32,167 bases of DNA from JBIOYL01 sp044870185. GTDB taxonomy: Bacteria > Actinomycetota > CALGFH01. The stretch covers positions 1 to 32,167 of the forward strand of contig JBIOYL010000391.1 in the NCBI GenBank assembly GCA_044870185.1, written 5' to 3'. Position 1 is the first letter of the stretch, and the number at the start of each line of letters is the position of its first letter. Positions 1 to 6,260 of the stretch are shown one piece after another. Both the position numbers and the translations under genes were made by a program. The notes beneath the pieces are model-generated. The model was not told the origin of the DNA and made no database searches. It saw nothing but the letters and a program-made list of their open reading frames with translations.

Positions 1-179
1 CCGGGCATCATGCCCAGCCACAGCTCACCCTCCGCGAACTCGGCTTCGATCCCGCTGATCCGGGGCGACCCGTCCCGCCGCAGTGTGGCCAACGTCTTGT
101 GCTTGCGGGCGTCGAACAGCCGGCGCACGCGTTCCGCGAACTCCGGTGCTGCGGTCGCCACCTCACTCCAGCTCGTCAT
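1..179 (-). CDS. PPOX-family (pyridoxamine 5'-phosphate oxidase-like) flavin/F420 oxidoreductase, N-terminal part
   Basis: Only the first 59 or so codons are inside the window; the gene runs off the left edge. Read from the ATG at 177-179 the protein begins MTSWSEVATAAPEF and continues through KHKTLATLRRDGSPRISG and then ELWLGMMPG. This is the opening strand pattern of the split-barrel PPOX family, where a small N-terminal helix precedes the flavin- or F420-binding beta strands. The start overlaps the last 17 bases of the MarR gene (out of frame), so the two are probably translationally coupled and co-transcribed. Family members reduce or oxidise small substrates with FMN or F420; the substrate cannot be told from this fragment. 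Family assignment is secure, cofactor choice is not. Confidence 0.8.
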   Translation of the reverse strand, partial: MTSWSEVATAAPEFAERVRRLFDARKHKTLATLRRDGSPRISGIEAEFAEGELWLGMMP

Positions 180-627
180 CGGATTCCTTAGGTGGGACCC
201 ATCCGAGGTTGGTGGCCATCCGGCGCAGGACACCGACCGTGGCCTCGTACTCGTCGAGGGCGATGCCCTGGGTGAGACGCCGCCGGTTGTCCGAGACCTT
301 GCCCAGCAGGCCGGCATGCGCCGTTGTGCCCGCCTCGGTCAGCGCGACCCGATCGCGGTCGGCCCAGGTCGCCCAGCCGCGAGCGCACAGCTCATCGACG
401 ACCGGGCGGGTCGTTGGCTCGTCGGCGCCAAGGAACGGCGCGGCTTCGGCATCGAGCTGTTGGACGGTGGCCGGCCCCTTGTGCAACAGGTTCAGCACCT
501 GCCAGTGCCGGCGCGTCAGCCGTGCCTGGCCGAGCAGCGCGTCGAAGCTGTCGTCGATCAGCCGGTCGACCAGTTTCAGCCAGAACCCGATCGGACGCCG
601 CTCCGACGGGATCGACGCCGGAGCCAT
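163..627 (-). CDS. MarR-family winged-helix transcriptional regulator
   Basis: A 154-aa protein starting MAPASIPSERRPIGFWLK, with an AAGGGGG ribosome site six bases before the ATG; a much longer open frame extends upstream but that part is low-complexity shadow coding. Residues 15-110 carry the MarR layout: a helical start (FWLKLVDRLIDDSF), the helix LTRRHWQVLNLLHKG, a recognition-helix region with DEPTTRPVVDELCARGW, and the wing ending in RVALTEAG. MarR proteins bind palindromic operators as dimers and usually repress a neighbouring gene until a ligand is bound. Its stop overlaps the start of the PPOX gene, so that oxidoreductase is the likely regulated partner. The 5' end overlaps a truncated DUF3995-like frame by about 50 bases. 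Confidence 0.85.
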   Translation of the reverse strand: MAPASIPSERRPIGFWLKLVDRLIDDSFDALLGQARLTRRHWQVLNLLHKGPATVQQLDAEAAPFLGADEPTTRPVVDELCARGWATWADRDRVALTEAGTTAHAGLLGKVSDNRRRLTQGIALDEYEATVGVLRRMATNLGWVPPKESDDELE

Positions 628-974
628 GTGCACCCCCTTTCCGTACGAGGGCCTCCCGCGTACCAGGCGGCCACGCCAAGCAGCAGCCGGCGGGGGACCC
701 GCCGGCCCCACGGCCGCACCAGCGCCAGCAGCCCCCCGGCGACCTTGAGGATGCCCGCGCCCATCCCCAGCGCGACACCAGCCGGATCGCGGGCGCGGGC
801 CAGTTGCTCGATCGTTCCTCCCACCGTGTCGAGCCCGGCGGTGCCGCCAACGGCCCAGTCGAAGCTGGGCACGGCCGACAGCCACGCCAACGCACCGGCC
901 GCGTAGCCGGCCCACGCCGCGCGTGCCTGCCTGTCGGGTTGCGGCGACCCGTGGACGCGAGCGTGCTCGGCCAT
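576..974 (-). CDS. DUF3995-like small membrane protein, C-terminus probably lost
   Basis: The open frame from ATG 974 gives 132 residues. Residues about 15-90 look like a DUF3995 protein: a first hydrophobic segment (AWAGYAAGALAWLSAVPSF), the motif WAVGGTAGLDTVGG, a second segment ILKVAGGLLALVRPWGRRV and the start of a third, RRLLLGVAAW. After that the hydrophobic pattern stops and the frame continues as arginine-rich sequence read out of frame through the first 50 bases of the MarR gene. Family members normally finish a third or fourth membrane helix here, so I infer a 3' deletion near position 660-680. A TTG start at 1007 is also possible; no ribosome site is convincing for either. Function of the family is unknown. 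Confidence 0.5.
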   Translation of the reverse strand: MAEHARVHGSPQPDRQARAAWAGYAAGALAWLSAVPSFDWAVGGTAGLDTVGGTIEQLARARDPAGVALGMGAGILKVAGGLLALVRPWGRRVPRRLLLGVAAWYAGGPRTERGCTWLRRRSRRSGVRSGSG

Positions 975-1045
975 GCCAGTCGCCGTCTCCGTGGGCAGTG
1001 CCGACAAGCTCCAATGTACCTCTGTACCTCCCTGCAGCGCGGCGA

Positions 1046-1771
1046 TCAGCGCCGCGACGATCCGCTCGGGTGTGGCGCCCGGAGCGAACCACGCGCACGC
1101 GCCGGCAGCGCAACGACATGGTCATCGTGCCGGGCCGGGCGTTCCAGCCTGGCGCGCAGCAGCCACGCCGGCCGCTTGGTGCCGGCGCCCAGGCGCTTGC
1201 CCCAGGTCGAGTGGGCGGCGGCCACGTCGGCGGCGGTCGCCGGCCGCCCCCCGGTGACCGCCAGCCCCCAGCCGGCCCACGCCCGGGCCAGGGCCGGCAA
1301 GGTCTCCTCCCCGACCGGCGCCGCGCCGACGCCACGGTCCCGCTCGGTCGACGACAGCAGCAGCGACAGGCCCGCGCCCGGCCGCATGCTGCGGGTCAGC
1401 CCGGCCATCACCTGCGGGTCGGCGCCGAGCAGGCCGCGCAGCAGCGACCCCCAGGGGAAGTGCACGGTCACCAGGTCGGCCACACCGTCCAGCTCCGGCG
1501 GCAGCGCCTCGGCGGCGGCCAGCACGAACAGGGCATTGGGCAGCCCGCCGCGGGCGGGGTTCGCGCCCGCACGCCGCGACGACACCGCCATCGCGGCCGC
1601 GTTGGCGTCCACGCCGACGACCAGCCGGTCCGGCTCGGCCGCGGCGGTGGCCAGCACGTGGCGGCCGTCGCCGGTGCCCAGGTCGATGGTGGCCGCCGCG
1701 TGCCGGGTGGCCAGCTCCTGGAATCAGCCGACGTCCACGTCCCACAGCCGCCGGCCCGCCACCGTGCGCAT
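1046..1771 (-). pseudogene. 16S rRNA (adenine-1408-N1)-methyltransferase of the KamB/NpmA type, interrupted by an in-frame TGA
   Basis: From ATG 1771, preceded by GGGAGGAGGG, the frame reads MRTVAGRRLWDVDVG and hits TGA at 1724-1726. It then continues in the same frame, without any shift, as FQELATRHAAATIDLGTGDGRH, which holds the SAM-binding motif DLGTGDGRH. Further on come VVGVDANAAAM, GLPNALFVLAAAEALP, VTVHFPWGSLLRGLLG and AAHSTWGKRLGAG, all typical of A1408 methyltransferases. Such enzymes methylate the decoding site and give resistance to kanamycin- and apramycin-type aminoglycosides. The next usable start (position 1657) lies after the SAM motif, so an internally initiated product should be inactive. 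A single CGA-to-TGA change would explain the stop. Inactivated gene, sequencing error or stop read-through are the options, in that order. Confidence 0.75.
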
Positions 1772-2288
1772 CGCTCTCGCCCTCCTCCCAGACGGCGTCC
1801 CGTTGGTGCCACGCCAGTGCCTGTGGCATGTCCCTGGCCTGGCCTCCAACGTTACAGACCAGGCCGGGCGAGGAGCATCACCCGAAGGTGGGACCGCGGG
1901 TGGGATCTTCACCCAGGAAGCTGCCCGTCCGCAGGATGGGCAGGGCGACCGCATCTCAGGCCTCCATCAGGGGTAGGGCAGCGGCCGGACCAGGTCGGCG
2001 ATCGGGCTGGCCAGCGCCTGCAACGGGGCGATGGCGCGCTGGCCGGCCGCGACGTCGCCGGCGTAGCACAGCGTGGCCATGACCACCAGCCGGCCGTGCT
2101 GGCTGGCGTGGGGATGGCCGGCAGGGGTGGGGGGGGCAGCGCGCCCGCCTCTCACAGATCGTGCCCAGCCGGTCGTACAGCGAGCCGACCCGCTTGTGGT
2201 ACTCGTTGGGCCGCGGCGAGCGCGGCTCGGATCAGCTCGATGGCCCGGTCGTTGCCCTCGGAGCGGTCGAGGATGCGCTCGGCCCGGG
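1772..2288. other. Gene-poor decayed stretch between the methyltransferase relic and the first VapC
   Basis: About 500 bases without an intact gene. The stretch 1967-2125 (minus) holds an FAD-linked oxidase fragment, listed separately. Between about 2161 and 2290 the minus strand reads like former coding sequence, RAERILDRSEGNDRAIELI followed, after a one-frame change, by NEYHKRVGSLYDRLG; I do not recognise the parent gene. A run of G residues around 2127-2137 separates the two. From 1772 to 1966 I see no further coding signal beyond the probable promoter and ribosome site of the methyltransferase relic. Confidence 0.5.
1967..2125 (-). pseudogene. Fragment of an FAD-linked oxidase (berberine-bridge-type FAD-binding oxidoreductase)
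   Basis: The minus strand reads HGRLVVMATLCYAGDVAAG, then QRAIAPLQALASPIADLVRP and LPYP followed by TGA at 1967-1969. In FAD-linked oxidases of the PCMH/BBE type a segment of the form VVMALLCYAGD, then ERALAPLRALG and PADLVGPMPYP lies between the FAD domain and the C-terminal substrate domain. Only about 45 codons of match remain; sequence on both sides does not continue the protein, so this is a piece left after deletion. Recognition is by motif memory and was not checked by alignment. Confidence 0.5.
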
Positions 2289-2693
2289 TCAAGCTGCCAA
2301 CCAGTTCTCGAGCTTGAGATCTGGGACGCGACCGAAGTGGCGGACATTGGCGGTCACGACGACGAGTCCTCGGGACAGCGCGATCGAGGCGATGCGCAGG
2401 TCAGGCTCGTCCAGCCGTCGGCCCTCGGACTCGAGACGCGCCCGGAGCGGCCCGTAGACCTCGGCGGCCCGCTCGTCGAAGGGAAGCACCAGCAGGGCAC
2501 CGATGACGAGCTCGCGAACCTTGTTGGTCAGAGTGGCACTGCCTCGCCTGGCCGCTCCGTACAGCAGCTCGCCGAGGGTGACCGCGGTGGTGAACTGCTG
2601 CTCGGGAGGTGTCTGGGCGAGGCGGCGGATGAGCGACAGCGGGGGATCTCGCCGAATCACGGCGCCGACGACGTCGGTATCGAAGCAGTACAC
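2289..2693 (-). CDS. vapC: VapC-type PIN-domain ribonuclease toxin
   Basis: A 134-aa protein from the GTG at 2691-2693, two bases after the antitoxin stop. It starts VYCFDTDVVGAVI, giving the first PIN acidic residue (Asp5, Asp7 nearby); TLGELLYGA supplies the conserved Glu and the C-terminal part DEPDLRIASIALSRGLVVVTAN the remaining acidic residues with the usual beta-strand before the last turn. PIN toxins cleave RNA with Mg2+ or Mn2+. A longer frame exists upstream but it only reads through the antitoxin gene in another frame. Order antitoxin-then-toxin and near-contact of the genes support a functional type II module with the Phd-like gene. Confidence 0.85.
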   Translation of the reverse strand: MYCFDTDVVGAVIRRDPPLSLIRRLAQTPPEQQFTTAVTLGELLYGAARRGSATLTNKVRELVIGALLVLPFDERAAEVYGPLRARLESEGRRLDEPDLRIASIALSRGLVVVTANVRHFGRVPDLKLENWLAA

Positions 2694-2695
2694 GA

Positions 2696-2986
2696 TCAGT
2701 CCAGCTCGGGGGCGGCCCGGTCGCGAGTGCGCCGCCGTGCGGCGTAGATCTCGTCCACGACCTCGGGAAGCTCTGCCCATTCCGCGAGCGCCCCCGCGAT
2801 GGCGGCCAGGCCTGTGGGGCGGGTTCCGGGGGAGACCGCCTGGTCGGGGGGCACCAGGGCGAGCACCGGTGTTCCTCTCCGGGCGACCAGGAACCGCTCG
2901 CCGTGGCGGATCCGTTCGATCAGCTCGGAGAAGCGTGACTTGGTCTCCGCGACCCCGAGGACGTTGCGAATGGGCTCAGTGGTCAT
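2696..2986 (-). CDS. Phd/YefM-family antitoxin
   Basis: The frame gives 96 residues from ATG 2986 with GGAG nine bases upstream; an ATG 27 bases further upstream has no ribosome site. MTTEPIRNVLGVAETKSRFS then ELIERIRHGERFLVARRGTP and VLALVPPDQ reproduce the Phd/YefM N-terminal DNA-binding dimer fold: an N-terminal strand, the helix with KSRFSELIERI and the R-G-x-P turn. The C-terminal third (about residues 55-96) is charged and should wrap around the PIN toxin. Phd-type proteins usually pair with Doc or RelE/YoeB toxins, but Phd-VapC pairs are common in Actinobacteria. Likely self-represses the operon. Confidence 0.85.
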   Translation of the reverse strand: MTTEPIRNVLGVAETKSRFSELIERIRHGERFLVARRGTPVLALVPPDQAVSPGTRPTGLAAIAGALAEWAELPEVVDEIYAARRRTRDRAAPELD

Positions 2987-3158
2987 AAGGTCACACTCCA
3001 GAGCAGATGACATGGAGTCATGATAGCTCGAGCGTCACCATCGTCCAGGGTCATGCGAGCTGTTCGTCTGGCCAACTGTGGGCGCACAAGCTCGGAGCAG
3101 CCGCCGGGTCCTGCCGCTGGCCTCCGGTCGGCGTGCCGGCAGCTGATCGAACTGCTGG

Positions 3159-3584
3159 TCACGCGAACGGGTTCTCGATGCTGATGCCGTCGATCCGACG
3201 GCCAGCCTGCAGGTCCTCGGTCAGCAGCCGTGTCGCACCGGAGCGTCTGGCCGCCTCGACGACGAGGGCGTCCCAGAACGAGAACGCGTGCCGTTCCTCG
3301 AGCTTCGACGCGGCCAGGATGAGCGCGACGTCGACCTCCACGAGCAGCCACTCGCCATAGAGCGCCACGATCTCGCGAGCGGCGGTGCGGCGCATCGGCG
3401 GGTCGAACTTCCGGGTCGCAACGACGTAGAACTCCTGCAGCACCTGGGTGCTGAGTGCGCCGGTCCGATTCCGCCAGAGCGCATCGAGCAGCGCCTGGGC
3501 GACGGGCTGCTTGCGGGTCTCGGAGCGGTCGTGGGCGTAGACCAGGACGTTGGTGTCGATGAAGCTCACACGGTCGTCGGCCAT
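3159..3584 (-). CDS. vapC: VapC-type PIN-domain ribonuclease toxin (second module)
   Basis: A 141-aa PIN protein starting MADDRVSFIDTNVLVYAHD at ATG 3584, six bases after the partner's stop. The acidic set is complete: Asp10 in FIDTNVLVY, Glu51 in TQVLQEFY, Asp105 in FWDALVVEAA and Glu123/Asp124 in LLTEDLQAG. The C-terminus GISIENPF is the common ending of this PIN subgroup. It belongs to a different PIN subfamily from the toxin at 2289-2693: little shared sequence apart from the acidic positions. Expected to cut RNA when freed from its antitoxin. No ribosome site of note precedes it, which fits translational coupling. Confidence 0.88.
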   Translation of the reverse strand: MADDRVSFIDTNVLVYAHDRSETRKQPVAQALLDALWRNRTGALSTQVLQEFYVVATRKFDPPMRRTAAREIVALYGEWLLVEVDVALILAASKLEERHAFSFWDALVVEAARRSGATRLLTEDLQAGRRIDGISIENPFA

Positions 3585-3590
3585 CGACCG

Positions 3591-3839
3591 CTAGCCGTCA
3601 TGAAGTTCGCGATCGTGGAGCTCGTCCCGCCGCCACGTCCTGCCACCGTGGGGTGCCGCCCCGGCCATGATCTCCGTGGCGCGATGCCAGGCCGCCTCGT
3701 AGCGGGCATCACGGGCGACGAGTTCCTCCAGCTCACGCGCGACCAGCCCACTGACAGAGATGCCACGTTTGGCGGCCAGGACCTTGGCGCGCCGGATCAC
3801 ATCCTCGTCCAACTGAAGCGTCAGGTTCCGCCTCGCCAT
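3591..3839 (-). CDS. vapB: VapB-type (ribbon-helix-helix) antitoxin
   Basis: An 82-aa protein from ATG 3839, preceded by GGGAG six bases upstream. The sequence MARRNLTLQLDEDVIRRAKV then LAAKRGISVSGLVARELEEL is a textbook ribbon-helix-helix: the basic beta strand RRNLTLQLDE, helix A DVIRRAKVLAAKRG and helix B SVSGLVARELEELVA. The remainder (about 46-82) is charged and histidine-rich, ending DELHDRELHDG, and is the likely toxin-binding tail. A longer frame from 3893 would start inside the inverted repeat and is rejected. The perfect inverted repeat at 3850-3889 just upstream is the probable operator bound by the VapBC complex. Confidence 0.85.
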   Translation of the reverse strand: MARRNLTLQLDEDVIRRAKVLAAKRGISVSGLVARELEELVARDARYEAAWHRATEIMAGAAPHGGRTWRRDELHDRELHDG

Positions 3840-3849
3840 GTCCAGCTCC

Positions 3850-3889
3850 CATACTGTGCTCCACAGCTTGCGCCGTGGAGCACAGTATG
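3850..3889. promoter_or_regulatory. Perfect 15-bp inverted repeat, probable VapBC operator
   Basis: The arms CATACTGTGCTCCAC (3850-3864) and GTGGAGCACAGTATG (3875-3889) match perfectly around a 10-base spacer. The inner edge lies 10 bases upstream of the vapB start. RHH antitoxins bind inverted or direct repeats in their own promoters and repress; position and symmetry fit. The same sequence could fold into a 15-bp hairpin in RNA, but there is no T run, so I favour an operator over a terminator of an upstream transcript. Confidence 0.75.
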
Positions 3890-3932
3890 CCATGAGACCG
3901 ACAGGCCGATGCGGCAGGTCGCGTCGTGGGAA

Positions 3933-6050
3933 TCAGCGGGTGAGCGCCGGTTCCTCCCGGAGCTCGTCGAGGTCGACGTCCGGCTTGCGGTGCAGGCCGC
4001 TTGGCCACCAGATCCAGCGGCCCACGTCGAGGTTCAGCGCGGTGACCAGCACCGAGCGGACCACGAAGGTGTCCAGCAGCACGCCGAACGCCACCGCGAA
4101 GCCGATCTCGGTGATGAACACCAGCGGCAGCGTGCCAAGGGCGGCGAACGTCCCCGCCAGCACGATGCCCGCGGAGGTGATCACCCCGCCGGTGGCGGCC
4201 AGGCCGATCAGCGCGCCCCGCCGGGTGCCGTAGCGGCGGGCCTCCTCATGCACCCGGGTCATCAGGAAGATGTTGTAGTCGGTGCCGAGGGCGACCAGGA
4301 ACACAAAGGTCCACAGCGGGAACGACGGGTCGGCCCCGGCGAAGCCGAACAGGTGGTCGAAGACCTGGGCGCTCACGCCGAGCGCCGCCGCGAACGACAG
4401 CACCACCGTGGCGACCAGCAGCAGCGGCGAGACGATCGCGCGCAGCACCAGCCCCAGGATCACCAGCACCACCACCAGCACCAGCGGCACCACCAGGTTG
4501 CGGTCGTGCCGGGAGGCCCGCTGGATGTCGAGGTTGACCGCGCTGCCGCCGCCGACCTTGGCGTCCGCCCCCGCCAGCGCGTGCACGGCCGAGCGCAGCC
4601 GGTCGACGGTGGCATAGGAGGCCTGGCTGTCGGAGGTGCTGGTCAGGGTCCCCTCGACGTAGGCGAGGCCGTCGCGGACCACCGGACGGGTCACCGCGGT
4701 GACGCCTGGGGTGCCGGCCACGGCGGCCTGTAGCTGCCCGGCGGCCTGGGCCCTGCCGACGACCTGGACCGGGCTGCCGGCGCCGGCGGGGAAGTGACGG
4801 GCAAGCGCCTGCTCGCCGGTGACCGCCTCGGGCTTGGTGCGGAAGGAGTCCTTGCTCTCCAGGCCGTTGGCCTTCAGGCCGGTCACACCCAACGCCAGCG
4901 ATCCCAGCACGACCGCGGTCACCACCCAGACGACCCTCGGCCGGCGGGCCATGCGCGCGCCGATCCGCGCCCACAGGCCGTGCTCGGTCGGCTCGGGCGA
5001 GCCGAGCGTGGGCCGCCTCGGCCAGAACACCCAACGGCCGACCACGACCAGCAGCGCCGGCAGCAGGGTGAGCATGGCGCACAGGCCGACCGCGACCCCG
5101 ATCGCCATCACCGGGCCGAGGCTCTTGGTGGAGCTGAGCTCGGCGACCAGCAGGCACAGCAGGCTCAGGATCACGGTGGACCCGCTGGCGATGATCGCCG
5201 GCGCAGCGCGGTGCAGCGCCTCGGCCATCGCCTGGTGCCGGTCGGCGTGACGGCGCAGCTCCTCCCGGTAGCGGGCGGTCAGCAGCAGCGCGTAGTCGGT
5301 GCCGGCACCGAACACCAGCACCGTCAGGATGAACGCGCTCTGGCCGTTGACGGTCAGCCCGGTGTGCCTGGCGAGCAGGTAGATCACCGCCTGCGCGGCG
5401 GTCAGGGCGACGAACACGCAGGTCAGCGGGAGCAGCCACAGCACCGGGCTGCGGTAGGTCAAAAGCAGGATGACCATGACGATCGCGGCCGTGATGTACA
5501 GCAGGGTGGAGTCGAAGCCGGAGAACACGGTGGCGAAGTCGGCGAAGTACCCGGCCGGGCCGGTCACGTACACGCCGAGGCCGGCGGCGTTCGCATGGGC
5601 GATGGCGCGCATCTGCTTGATCCTCGGGCCGAGCTGCTCCCAGCCGTTGCCCTCCGACGCGACCTTGATGGGCACGACCACCTGCAACGCGCGGCCGTCG
5701 CGGGCCGGGATCGGACCCAGGATCTTGCCGGTGACGTCGGGCACGCCGGCGAACCGCCGGATGTCGGCGGCGACCTTGGCCCGGTCGGCCGTGGTCACCG
5801 GGCCGCCCGGGCGCTCGTACACCACCAGCGCCGGGAAGACGTCGCTCGGCGTGAACCGCTTGGTCAGCTCGACCACCTGGGTGGACTCGGCGTTCTTCGG
5901 CAGCCAGGCGGACTCGTCGTTCTTCTGGGCGCTGTTGAGCTTGCCGGAAAGCGGCCCGGCGACCGCGAACACCGCGATCCAGAAGGCGAGAACCGCCCAT
6001 TTGGTCCAGCGTCCACACACCAAGCTGGCGATTCTTCGCGTTCCGCCCAT
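3933..6050 (-). CDS. MmpL-family RND transporter
   Basis: A 705-aa membrane protein from ATG 6050 with GGGGGTG as ribosome site; a 59-residue upstream extension of the frame is low-complexity and left out. Layout is the two-fold MmpL one: a cytoplasmic start MGGTRRIASLVCGRW, TM1 around 17-35, an extracytoplasmic porter loop about 36-175, five membrane segments to about 400, then a second TM, loop and five more segments. Both halves keep the Asp-Tyr pair of MmpL proton pathways: AGTDYALLLTARY (Asp252-Tyr253) and GTDYNIFLMTRVHEEARRYG (Asp591-Tyr592). These transporters use the proton gradient to export lipids, siderophores or drugs. The short charged C-terminus lacks the large domain of MmpL3. 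No partner gene (MmpS, lipid synthesis) is next to it, so the substrate is unknown. Confidence 0.9.
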   Translation of the reverse strand: MGGTRRIASLVCGRWTKWAVLAFWIAVFAVAGPLSGKLNSAQKNDESAWLPKNAESTQVVELTKRFTPSDVFPALVVYERPGGPVTTADRAKVAADIRRFAGVPDVTGKILGPIPARDGRALQVVVPIKVASEGNGWEQLGPRIKQMRAIAHANAAGLGVYVTGPAGYFADFATVFSGFDSTLLYITAAIVMVILLLTYRSPVLWLLPLTCVFVALTAAQAVIYLLARHTGLTVNGQSAFILTVLVFGAGTDYALLLTARYREELRRHADRHQAMAEALHRAAPAIIASGSTVILSLLCLLVAELSSTKSLGPVMAIGVAVGLCAMLTLLPALLVVVGRWVFWPRRPTLGSPEPTEHGLWARIGARMARRPRVVWVVTAVVLGSLALGVTGLKANGLESKDSFRTKPEAVTGEQALARHFPAGAGSPVQVVGRAQAAGQLQAAVAGTPGVTAVTRPVVRDGLAYVEGTLTSTSDSQASYATVDRLRSAVHALAGADAKVGGGSAVNLDIQRASRHDRNLVVPLVLVVVLVILGLVLRAIVSPLLLVATVVLSFAAALGVSAQVFDHLFGFAGADPSFPLWTFVFLVALGTDYNIFLMTRVHEEARRYGTRRGALIGLAATGGVITSAGIVLAGTFAALGTLPLVFITEIGFAVAFGVLLDTFVVRSVLVTALNLDVGRWIWWPSGLHRKPDVDLDELREEPALTR

Positions 6051-6107
6051 GACACCCCCAGGATGCATTCCCCGGTCACGGCTCCGGCGTTCGGCCAACA
6101 AGCCACC

Positions 6108-6136
6108 ACGATCCACGTTAACACCGGGCTGGTCAA
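6108..6136 (-). promoter_or_regulatory. Candidate sigma-70-type promoter for the MmpL gene
   Basis: On the minus strand TTGACC (6131-6136) is followed by a 17-base spacer and GATCGT (6108-6113). The -35 box matches five of six consensus bases; the -10 is weak but usual for high-G+C actinobacteria. The predicted transcript would start near 6101, about 50 bases before the MmpL ATG. A GTTAAC palindrome lies in the spacer (6117-6122). Eye-made match only. Confidence 0.35.
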
Positions 6137-6239
6137 CCGTATTCCGCTGCCGGGCTACTGCTGAGCGCGGAACCCCGCAGGTCGGACCGGTCACGGGACC
6201 GCCGGCCAGCGGGCCCGGCATTCGCACCCGACCCGGCGC

Positions 6240-6260
6240 GGTCAGCGGTCAGCGGTCAGG
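6240..6260. repeat. Three tandem 7-bp repeats at the zwf stop codon
   Basis: GGTCAGC, GGTCAGC and GGTCAGG follow each other directly. Because the unit is seven bases, the TGA (TCA on this strand) falls at 6242, 6249 and 6256, that is once in every reading frame. The one at 6256 is the actual zwf stop, the others are downstream of it. Confidence 0.8.

Noticed and set aside
3..15. GGGCATCATGCCC palindrome, also at 23568-23580
   Set aside because: The first copy is coding (LGMMPG in the PPOX gene) and the second is an isolated 13-mer; two copies 23 kb apart are not enough to call a site.
2161..2457. 98-codon plus-strand frame over the first VapC end
   Set aside because: Antisense to vapC in its second half, without family features; the first part is listed as decayed minus-strand coding.
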